A stretch of 64,000 nt of DNA. It comes from Corynebacterium diphtheriae. Lineage in GTDB: Bacteria > Actinomycetota > Actinomycetes > Mycobacteriales > Mycobacteriaceae. Positions 26,590-33,985 of this stretch are shown here, one piece after another. Below the pieces are notes generated by a model that saw only the letters and a list, made by a program, of their open reading frames with translations, did no database searches and had not been told where the DNA came from. Location: contig NZ_LN831026.1 in the NCBI RefSeq assembly GCF_001457455.1, forward strand, positions 620,001-684,000, read 5' to 3'. The number at the start of each line of letters is the position of its first letter. The first letter of the stretch is position 1. Made by a program: the position numbers and the translations under genes.

Positions 26590-28633
26590 CTTGGATGATC
26601 TTGACGATGACCAGCGTGCAGCCGCCGAGGCGCCGCGTGGTCCGGTAGCCATTTTGGCAGGCGCAGGAACAGGTAAAACTCGTACGATCACCTACCGGAT
26701 AGCGCACTTGATTGACCGTGGCATGGCAAGCCCTCATCGCGTGCTCGCAGTTACCTTCACGCGTCGTGCTGCTGGGGAAATGCGGCATCGTCTGGGGTTG
26801 ATGGGCGTTGGCGGCGTTCAAGCCCAAACATTTCACTCTGCTGCGCTGCGACAACTACGCTATTTTTGGCCCCAGGTAGCCGGGAATTTGCCATGGCGAA
26901 TTGTTGACAACAAATTTTCACTGGTGGGTCGCGCAACTCGTAGCGTCGGGGTGGAATCCTCAACAGAAAATGTTCGAGATCTACTCAGCGAAATCGAATG
27001 GGCCAAAGCAGCACTGATCACTCCTGATAACTATGTGGAACGCCTCAACGGGCGCAAGACCCCAGTAGCAGCCGAAAAAGTGGCGGAAGTATATCGACGA
27101 TACGAGCAGTCGAAAACTACACCGGAAGGAATGCTGCTCGACTTTGATGATCTCTTGCTTCATACCGCGGGAGCCATCGAGAATTCTGCTGCTATCGCTG
27201 AGGAATTTCGGCAACAATACCGCACGTTTGTTGTCGATGAGTATCAGGATGTGACACCACTTCAGCAGCGAGTCTTAGACGCATGGCTTGGCGAACGCGA
27301 TGATGTGACCGTGGTGGGCGATGCCAATCAGACGATCTACTCGTTTACAGGCGCTTCACCGGGCTATTTGCTGGGGTTTTCACGCAAATATCCCCATGCC
27401 ACGGTGGTGAAACTGCAACGAGACTACCGTTCTACACCGCAAATTACAGATCTTGCTAACCGCGTGATCGACCAAGCAGTAGGGCGGATCGCAGGGACTC
27501 GGTTGGAATTAGAAGGCATGCGAGCAGCTGGGCCACAACCAGAATTTCAAGAATTCAGCGACGAACCCGCAGAAGCACACGCCGTAGCCTTGAAAATCAA
27601 GCAGCTTCTAGCACAAGGCGTTCCTGCCTCCGAGATTGCGATTTTGTACCGCATTAATGCCCAATCCGCGACTTTCGAACAAGCCCTCGATGACGCCGGA
27701 ATTGTGTATCAAGTTCGCGGCGGTGAGGAATTCTTCCAGCGTTCGGAAATCAAACAAGCGATGTCAGAGATCATCCGAGCAACCCAGCGTGATGACCTTC
27801 CCGACGCTCGTGGAGTAGACCTAGAACGCATCGTGCGTGCAATATTAGCGCCGCTGGGCTTGAGCAAACATGAACCAGAAGGCGCCCGCGCACGGGAACG
27901 CTGGCAGTCGTTGGAAGCTCTTGCAGAACTGAGCTTGGAAATTGGCCAAGCGACACCAGACTTAAACCTTCAAGGGTTATTAGCAGCACTCAGCCAGCGA
28001 GCAAGCGCCAAGCATCCCCCCACCATGCAAGGGGTTACCTTGGCATCCCTCCATGCAGCGAAGGGCTTGGAATGGGATGCCGTGTTCCTCGTCGGGCTTG
28101 TCGACGGCACCCTGCCGATCTCTCACGCAATGAAAGCCGGCGACCATGCCATCGAGGAAGAACGCCGCCTGTTTTATGTGGGCGTGACGCGTGCCCGAGA
28201 AATTTTATATTGCTCGTGGGCAAAAGCTCGTCAAGAAGGCGGACGTGCAACACGAAAGCGGACTCGTTTTTTGGACAGCATAGTTCCTGAACTCGATGTT
28301 TCCTCCGTACCACCACGCTCTAAACGACGCCAGCGCTGTCGTGTATGCGGCACCACATTGAACAGTCCCGCAGAACGCATCGTAGGACGCTGTGACCAAT
28401 GCCCCAGCGGAGTTGATGGAGAAGTGTTTGAAACTCTGCGGAAATGGCGAGCGGATACAGCCCGTGAACTCAACGTTCCGGCCTATATTGTGTTCACCGA
28501 TGCTACCTTGCATGCGATAGCCGAAAATCTTCCCCAATCCGCCGAAGAGCTGATGCAGATTTCTGGAATAGGGCAGGTCAAAGTAGAACGTTTTGGCCCA
28601 AGTCTGCTAGAAACGCTTGCTCAGTTCCAGTAA
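26582..28633 (+). CDS. uvrD2: ATP-dependent DNA helicase UvrD2
   Basis: A 683-residue SF1A helicase. Motifs: ILAGAGTGKTRTITYRI (I), FVVDEYQDVTPLQQ (II), VGDANQTIYSFTGAS (III), LASLHAAKGLEWDAVFLVGL (V) and LFYVGVTRAREIL (VI). After the motor come a tetracysteine zinc module (CRVCGTT and CDQCP, near 585 and 608) and a C-terminal HRDC domain (LRKWRADTARELNVPAYIVF). This architecture is that of mycobacterial UvrD2, which unwinds 3'-tailed duplexes. The ATG overlaps the nudC stop. The last 56 bases overlap an antisense gene. Confidence 0.95.
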   Translation: MINLDDLDDDQRAAAEAPRGPVAILAGAGTGKTRTITYRIAHLIDRGMASPHRVLAVTFTRRAAGEMRHRLGLMGVGGVQAQTFHSAALRQLRYFWPQVAGNLPWRIVDNKFSLVGRATRSVGVESSTENVRDLLSEIEWAKAALITPDNYVERLNGRKTPVAAEKVAEVYRRYEQSKTTPEGMLLDFDDLLLHTAGAIENSAAIAEEFRQQYRTFVVDEYQDVTPLQQRVLDAWLGERDDVTVVGDANQTIYSFTGASPGYLLGFSRKYPHATVVKLQRDYRSTPQITDLANRVIDQAVGRIAGTRLELEGMRAAGPQPEFQEFSDEPAEAHAVALKIKQLLAQGVPASEIAILYRINAQSATFEQALDDAGIVYQVRGGEEFFQRSEIKQAMSEIIRATQRDDLPDARGVDLERIVRAILAPLGLSKHEPEGARARERWQSLEALAELSLEIGQATPDLNLQGLLAALSQRASAKHPPTMQGVTLASLHAAKGLEWDAVFLVGLVDGTLPISHAMKAGDHAIEEERRLFYVGVTRAREILYCSWAKARQEGGRATRKRTRFLDSIVPELDVSSVPPRSKRRQRCRVCGTTLNSPAERIVGRCDQCPSGVDGEVFETLRKWRADTARELNVPAYIVFTDATLHAIAENLPQSAEELMQISGIGQVKVERFGPSLLETLAQFQ

Positions 28634-29477
28634 GCGGATCGCAGTCCCAGCGGCTCGACCAACATAATGGACAACGGGAATGCGGACTCATGATCTCGGA
28701 TGAAAGCTCCCCATCGGGAAAGACGCGGATAACAAGCCCCGCTGTCACCGTGACACGTTGGCGCGGTTCACTCAGCTGCTCTACTAACCGTGTTACACGA
28801 GCGGCAGTCGCATACGTTAATGCCGCAGGTGCTGTGAGGGGAGCAGTAGCATTTTTTAACAGTGCCGGCCATTGCGGATCAGCGTCACTACGGTAGAGAT
28901 CTGTGCATAGCCCGCAAGGTCCGCGGCCGTCGATACGCACCGGCCCAATAATCGCATGGTTATCCATCAAACCCACAGGAATCATGGTTTTTACTTCCAC
29001 CAGTTCTTGGGCGATATGAGAAAAACTAGGAGTGGAGTTAATCCAGATGAGAGGAACCTCACGAGATAACAGGGATTCCAAAGTCATACAGCGTTGGATA
29101 GTGTGTGCTTGCACCACACTGATACCAGCACTACCGAACACCGCTTTTATCGGCGCGACCAGCGGCCCGAAGCCACCGACAGCAACAGTGAGGTTTCTTT
29201 CTACGATGGAGAGCACTCGGTGATGCAGGAGATCGTCGATAAGCCCGCGGGCCGCCACGGGTTGTAATCCGGCCTCAGTTAGCTGTTCGATAGCGGTTGT
29301 TTTTGCAATTGGCTGCCAGAAACCGCGTAATACTTGTACGATCGCAACAATGAGGCTTTCTGGTGCAGCAAAAATACCTGCATTGGCTGAGTCGAGTCCA
29401 AATTGAATACCTTCTGGCCGTAGCAGCACTTGGGCGTGCGGGCTAAGGCTTATGAGTCCCCCCTGATTCATGTCCAC
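28578..29477 (-). CDS. TOMM-type leader-peptide-binding / cyclodehydratase-like protein (orphan)
   Basis: A 299-residue protein resembling the E1-like C-domain of TOMM (thiazole/oxazole microcin) cyclodehydratases, corresponding to Rv3196. The N-terminal third looks like a winged-helix peptide-clamp (AAPESLIVAIVQVLRGF). Then follow PVGLMDNHAIIGPVRIDGRG and two CxxC pairs (CGLC, CPLC) likely to bind zinc. No YcaO partner, dehydrogenase or precursor peptide is seen nearby, so the true substrate is unknown. Start is GTG at 29477 or ATG two codons in. Its 3' end overlaps uvrD2 by 56 bases in antisense. Confidence 0.75.
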   Translation of the reverse strand: MDMNQGGLISLSPHAQVLLRPEGIQFGLDSANAGIFAAPESLIVAIVQVLRGFWQPIAKTTAIEQLTEAGLQPVAARGLIDDLLHHRVLSIVERNLTVAVGGFGPLVAPIKAVFGSAGISVVQAHTIQRCMTLESLLSREVPLIWINSTPSFSHIAQELVEVKTMIPVGLMDNHAIIGPVRIDGRGPCGLCTDLYRSDADPQWPALLKNATAPLTAPAALTYATAARVTRLVEQLSEPRQRVTVTAGLVIRVFPDGELSSEIMSPHSRCPLCWSSRWDCDPLTGTEQAFLADLGQNVLL

Positions 29478-29506
29478 TATTGCACCACAGAAAGCGGGTT
29501 GCTGTC

Positions 29507-30028
29507 ATGTCCAAGCGAACAACCCCCACCTATCCGGTCGAAGTGATCCGGTCGGATCGACGTACTCGGACTGTGTCGGCACGCTTGGTGGGTGGCAAAA
29601 TTCTCATCAGAATTCCAGCGTCGATGTCTAAGAAAGACGAGAAAAAATTCGTCGCTGAAATGGTAGATAAAGTACGCACTAAAACGCAGTCTTCAGCTCC
29701 TACCGATGAGGCATTGCTTCACCGTGCACAGCACCTTAACCGCACGGTGTTAGAAAACCGAGCCACGATTGGGTCTATTCGTTGGGTGACAAACCAAACA
29801 CGGCGATGGGGGTCGTGTTCTCAAACGACGAACGACATCCGTATTTCACACCGGTTACAAGGCGTACCAGATTATGTTCTCGACGCCGTGATCATCCACG
29901 AGATGGTGCATACCTTTATCGAAGGCGGACATTCCCCAGAGTTTTGGCAATGGGCAGACAAAGCCCCCAAGGCTGAACGCGCCAAGGGATACCTTGAGGC
30001 GTGGCAGCGCATGGGGGACGTTGGCTAA
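29507..30028 (+). CDS. M48/YgjP-type metallopeptidase
   Basis: A 173-residue protein of the YgjP-like metallopeptidase family. The zinc site is VIIHEMVHTFIEGGHSPEFW (HExxH plus a downstream His), preceded by the family motif RRWGSCSQTTNDIRISHRL. No signal peptide. ATG at 29507 (MSKRTTPTYPVEVIRS) is preferred to the ORF start at 29480, which runs into the divergent gene's start region. The gene is divergent from the TOMM-like gene and its stop overlaps the convergent DUF2342 stop. Substrate unknown. Confidence 0.85.
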   Translation: MSKRTTPTYPVEVIRSDRRTRTVSARLVGGKILIRIPASMSKKDEKKFVAEMVDKVRTKTQSSAPTDEALLHRAQHLNRTVLENRATIGSIRWVTNQTRRWGSCSQTTNDIRISHRLQGVPDYVLDAVIIHEMVHTFIEGGHSPEFWQWADKAPKAERAKGYLEAWQRMGDVG

Positions 30029-31416
30029 TCGTTCTTGGGGGAATCCTCATCAGGATCGGAGGGGTTTTCTCGCTGTTCCTTTTGCTGCTCTTCGGGCTGC
30101 TGGGAGAGCATTTCTTCGAGCTTGGTGATCTCTGCGATGGGATCAAACTCATCGGCTGAGGCAGTATCGAGTAGGCCGTCGATGAATTCTGCAGAGTTGT
30201 CTAGGTCTTCAGCAACAGGGAGGAAATCGGGGTGGTCCCACACGTGGTCGCGTTTTTCCATCCCCACGGCTACGTCTACACGACGCCAAAGCTCTTGGGC
30301 TTCTGCAACTTTGGGAGCACCGAATTCAATGCCAACAACCTGGGCGAATGCTTTTTCGGCGGAACCGCCGGTTGCACGACGACGCCGCCATGCTTCATTC
30401 AATGCTGCGGTCGAAGGAACACGGGAGCCCATTGCCTCGGTGACAACGTGTTCAACCCAGCCCTCGATCAACGCGAGCAGGGTTTCCAGACGAGAAACTG
30501 CATTGGCGTTACGAGAAGTAATACGAGGACTCATATCCAAGTTCTGCATCCGCTCCATAGCCTCATGAATGGCGGCAGGATCACCGGATTCAAGGTTCAT
30601 TTCTCGCATAGCTTCTTCGATATGGGAGGTGTCGATGACCAAACCGGCAGCGTACTCCTCAACGGAGGCGACGATCTGTTCAGCAAGCCACGGAACGTGA
30701 CGCAACAACCGCTGACGCGCAGCCTCACGCGCAGCAAGGTAGACCAGCACTTCGCGCTGTTCGATCTTGAGGCCTTGGGTTTCCTTGCGCACGTTATTGA
30801 TCATCAGCGCAGTAACACCAGCTGGTGCAATAGGAACACCAAAATCGGTGCCGGAAAGGGTCTGCGTAGCAAGATCGCCGAGAGCATGGCCTAGTTGCAT
30901 GCCGAAGTTCATACCCGACATCTGATTCATCATCTGCATCATGGGGCCGACCATCTCGCGCGCTTCCTCAGGAAGGGAATCGAGCTGAGCCTGAGCCATA
31001 TGCTCGGCAACAGGAGTGACCATGCGTTTCCACATCGGCAGAGTGTTTGTAAGCCAGTCGTTAGCCGACCACGCCTCGACTTTATTGCTGGCAGTAGGCA
31101 AGATGGTGGCGTCGTCAAGCCAAAGTTCCACAAGGTTAACAGCCTCGGTGACGGCCTTGGTATCTGCTTCTGTGGCGGCAGGAGCCTTCGCCGACTCAAT
31201 TTGCTGGCGCGCAATGCGTTCCGCCAGTGCATAGTTCACCGCTCCTTGACCCTCGGGGGAATTCATGGAAGACCCCATGCCGGACAACATCTGCCCAAAT
31301 TGATTAAGCATGTCCCCCAAGCCGCCGGAACCAAACGGGTTGGAGTCGCGGGAGTTGTCATCGTCGTCGCCGCGCCCACCGAAGTTGAAGGAGAATCCGA
31401 AGCCATTGCTATTCAT
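30025..31416 (-). CDS. DUF2342 / zincin-like family protein
   Basis: A 463-residue soluble protein of the actinobacterial DUF2342 (Zincin_2) family, matching Rv3195. It opens with a Gly/Phe/Asp/Asn-rich stretch (FSFNFGGRGDDDDNS), has a Met/Gly-rich patch (MLNQFGQMLSGMGSSMN) and ends in a highly acidic, glutamine-rich tail. The family is annotated as zinc-dependent metalloprotease, but I see no HExxH motif here, so enzymatic activity is uncertain. ATG at 31416. Divergent from the PDZ protease gene. Confidence 0.8.
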   Translation of the reverse strand: MNSNGFGFSFNFGGRGDDDDNSRDSNPFGSGGLGDMLNQFGQMLSGMGSSMNSPEGQGAVNYALAERIARQQIESAKAPAATEADTKAVTEAVNLVELWLDDATILPTASNKVEAWSANDWLTNTLPMWKRMVTPVAEHMAQAQLDSLPEEAREMVGPMMQMMNQMSGMNFGMQLGHALGDLATQTLSGTDFGVPIAPAGVTALMINNVRKETQGLKIEQREVLVYLAAREAARQRLLRHVPWLAEQIVASVEEYAAGLVIDTSHIEEAMREMNLESGDPAAIHEAMERMQNLDMSPRITSRNANAVSRLETLLALIEGWVEHVVTEAMGSRVPSTAALNEAWRRRRATGGSAEKAFAQVVGIEFGAPKVAEAQELWRRVDVAVGMEKRDHVWDHPDFLPVAEDLDNSAEFIDGLLDTASADEFDPIAEITKLEEMLSQQPEEQQKEQRENPSDPDEDSPKND

Positions 31417-31496
31417 GGCATAAACGGTACAGAAAAACCCGACGCTGGCGCCATGATTGGTACAACGCTGTCAGCGAACATGTAACCTAGTCTCTC

Positions 31497-32549
31497 GTGA
31501 AACGACGCGTGAACACTCTCGTCCTCGGCGCAATCCCCGTGGTCGCATTGGCAGCTTTGGTAACTCTGGACCATATTCCAGGCACCGACATTGATCTCAC
31601 CGTGCCCTATGCGGCCGAAGGCCCAGGACCCACCGTGAATACCTTGGGCGATGTTGATGGCAAACCTGTTGTCAACGTCTCTGGTACAGAAATTCATAAA
31701 ACCACTGGAAACCTCAACATGACCACCGTTTCCGTGCGCACACACTTGACCCTTGGGCAAGCGCTTGGACGTTGGCTGATCGCTCACGACACGCTCGTGC
31801 CGATTGAACAGATCTTCCCTCAAGGAAAAACACCTGAGGAAGTCGACGAGGTGAACAAGGCCGCTTTTAGCACCTCAGAGGCATCGGCAACCATTGCGGC
31901 GATGAATCAGCTGCACAAGCCAGTAGATACCGTTGTCGCCCACATCAGCCCCGAAGCTCCAGCCGCCAAAGTGATGGCAGAAGGAGACGTGATTACGCAG
32001 GTCGCAGGCGCTAAAGCAACCGGCCCAAGCCAAGTTCGTGATTCGGTGCGCGCGAAGAAGCCAGGCGAGACGATCTCGATCGGTTTCCTTCGCGATGGCA
32101 AGCAACTGACACGGGAGGTCACGCTAGGGACACACCCCGAGGATGACAAAGTCGCTTTTCTGGGTGTGAGCATGACAGCACGGCCTGCCGACGGAATCAC
32201 CGTCGACTACAACCTTGAAGATATCGGCGGACCTTCTGCAGGTTTGATTTTCTCGCTCGCGGTAGTAGATAAGCTCAGTCCAGATGAGATCAACGGCGGA
32301 AAATTCGTCGCCGGAACCGGCACCATTGACGACGACGGCACAGTCGGTCCCATTGGCGGCATTCGCCATAAAGTTCGCGCAGCGCGTGACGCCGGCGCCG
32401 AGGTATTCCTATCCCCAGAGAAAAACTGCAGCGAGGCGCTCAAAGGAAAACCAGGCGACATGGTGGTCATCAGCGTTGATTCGCTTAGCGACGCCATCCA
32501 CCAACTGGATAACTTCAAAGCTGGTAAAGAAGTAAAAACCTGCTCATAA
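31497..32549 (+). CDS. Membrane-anchored PDZ and Lon-type serine protease (YlbL family)
   Basis: A 350-residue protein with an N-terminal signal anchor (TLVLGAIPVVALAALVTL), a PDZ domain (VDTVVAHISPEAPAAKVMAEGD region, about 140-220) and a C-terminal Lon protease domain. The Ser is in DIGGPSAGLIFSLAVVD near 245 and the Lys in GGIRHKVRAARDAG near 290, a complete Ser-Lys dyad. It matches Rv3194c. It probably degrades membrane or secreted substrates on the outer face. GTG start at 31497. A terminator follows 22 bases after the stop. Confidence 0.9.
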   Translation: MKRRVNTLVLGAIPVVALAALVTLDHIPGTDIDLTVPYAAEGPGPTVNTLGDVDGKPVVNVSGTEIHKTTGNLNMTTVSVRTHLTLGQALGRWLIAHDTLVPIEQIFPQGKTPEEVDEVNKAAFSTSEASATIAAMNQLHKPVDTVVAHISPEAPAAKVMAEGDVITQVAGAKATGPSQVRDSVRAKKPGETISIGFLRDGKQLTREVTLGTHPEDDKVAFLGVSMTARPADGITVDYNLEDIGGPSAGLIFSLAVVDKLSPDEINGGKFVAGTGTIDDDGTVGPIGGIRHKVRAARDAGAEVFLSPEKNCSEALKGKPGDMVVISVDSLSDAIHQLDNFKAGKEVKTCS

Positions 32550-32560
32550 AGAGCAGCGCT

Positions 32561-33259
32561 TTACTTTGAAGAAGGAGTCGGTTCCGCAGCCGACTCCTTT
32601 TTTGGAGCTTGCGCAAGACCCAACTCATAAATGTGTTCGGCAGGATCGACCTCGTCAGTGGACACCATCTGCTGCATGACAAGCCCGTTATCGTTATCCA
32701 CCACGGTAATAACCGCAGTACCACCAAGAGTAGACCATCCCACCACGCGACGACCGGTATCCTCAATGACCCGAGAGCTACGCAGCTCAGTCAACAGCTG
32801 AGTGGTGGATGCAGCCTTAGCATCCGACTTAAAAAATTGGAACTGGCCGACATCGTGACCCGAGCAAGCCATAGAGTTTTGCATACCGTTGGCGTCGCAA
32901 GTATCAAATTGAGCAAAAAGCGATTCTGGAGCTAGTGCCCCGAATTGTTCAAAGGCTCGTTGAACATTCTTGTGTTTCGAATCCAACATCGGAGGCACGC
33001 TGGTTGGTGCTTCAGCCTGTGAAGAAACCTTAGACGTCTGTGTGGTGCTACTTGCCGAAGCACTGCTTGGTGCAGTGGTGCTGGCCGAAGTGGTACTAGG
33101 TGCTGCGCTACTGGTAGCCGACGTCGATTGTGGTGCTTCTGGGGTGTCACGTGAACACCCACTCACACCACTAATAGCGACAACGACAGCGCACGCGCTA
33201 AAACAACGAACCACGCTAGAACGCTGCACAGCAGCAAAACCAAAAGGCACGAAAGACAC
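32561..33259 (-). CDS. Secreted lipoprotein with Ser/Thr/Ala-rich linker
   Basis: About 232 residues. The N-terminus holds a hydrophobic stretch ending in the lipobox SGVSGC near residue 35, so a diacylglycerol-modified cysteine is expected. A Ser/Thr/Ala-rich linker of some 50 residues follows, then a globular C-terminal domain containing a Cys pair (FDTCDANGM, SMACSGHD). No family recognised. Start codon uncertain: GTG at 33259 is used, but several GTG codons lie in frame downstream. The stop region overlaps the terminator of the convergent PDZ gene. Confidence 0.7.
   Translation of the reverse strand: MSFVPFGFAAVQRSSVVRCFSACAVVVAISGVSGCSRDTPEAPQSTSATSSAAPSTTSASTTAPSSASASSTTQTSKVSSQAEAPTSVPPMLDSKHKNVQRAFEQFGALAPESLFAQFDTCDANGMQNSMACSGHDVGQFQFFKSDAKAASTTQLLTELRSSRVIEDTGRRVVGWSTLGGTAVITVVDNDNGLVMQQMVSTDEVDPAEHIYELGLAQAPKKESAAEPTPSSK
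32572..32602 (+). terminator. Terminator of the PDZ-Lon gene inside the lipoprotein gene
   Basis: A 10-bp perfect stem (AAGGAGTCGG at 32572-32581 with CCGACTCCTT at 32590-32599) has an 8-base loop and is followed by TTTTTT. It encodes the last residues of the convergent lipoprotein on the other strand. Confidence 0.75.
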
Positions 33260-33309
33260 CAAGACCTATCTTTAACGAGGGGGTGAGACACAAACTATAA
33301 AGAACTATC

Positions 33310-33813
33310 TTAATCGAGGGTGGCACGCAGTGCGGCGATAACACCAGGGGCTACACCTGGGCCGCCCCGTAGTTCAATGTCATCTTCTGCAAAGGGGCCG
33401 CGCTCTGCGAGTTCTTCCTCCGTCGGGCGGATCTGCAACAAAGTCAGGTCGGCGTCGCCACGAAGAACGCCGCTGAACAAGCGAGCTGGGCGTGCTTCAT
33501 CACTATCTGCGGAAGAATCGCGGAACATGATCTCCTGTGCGAGCACCGCGCCCACAACCTGTTCTGGCCAAGAAATCCGTGAAACGTAGTCGCCAAGTTC
33601 TTCAGAACCAGGGCGAATGTGCTCAGGGAGATTGTCTTGGACAACAAGAGCGAGCGGGGAGTCATCGTCATCAGGTAGTGCTTGGCCGATGAGCTCTGCG
33701 GGAACCAACGCGAACAGGGTAGGGGGAGCATCCCAACCTTCTGCGTGGATGAAGTCAACGGCTTCGAGCATGGCCTTATTTAACGCCTGAGGTGGGTACT
33801 GCATGCCACTCAT
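33310..33813 (-). CDS. PPA1309 family protein
   Basis: A 167-residue acidic cytoplasmic protein of the actinobacterial PPA1309 family. Visible features are MQYPPQALNKAMLEAVDFIH at the N-terminus, WDAPPTLFALVPAELIG, and the conserved WPEQVVGAVLAQEIMF and ARLFSGVLRG segments. Function unknown. ATG at 33813 has GAAGGA nine bases upstream and is preferred over the start at 33843. It is divergent from the UPF0182 gene. Confidence 0.85.
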   Translation of the reverse strand: MSGMQYPPQALNKAMLEAVDFIHAEGWDAPPTLFALVPAELIGQALPDDDDSPLALVVQDNLPEHIRPGSEELGDYVSRISWPEQVVGAVLAQEIMFRDSSADSDEARPARLFSGVLRGDADLTLLQIRPTEEELAERGPFAEDDIELRGGPGVAPGVIAALRATLD

Positions 33814-33985
33814 ATCAATTCCTTCGCAATCACGTGACGGCAAACTATCGTAAAGTAGGACATTACCTTTGCTGGCTCAGAAAGGTGGCACCTGGGTTGC
33901 CAAGAATGTGCAGTTTTAAGGCTGCCTGCTCGGCAACGCTATGGTGGACAAAACCTAACTGAAAAATAATTTAAGGAGTTCCAAG

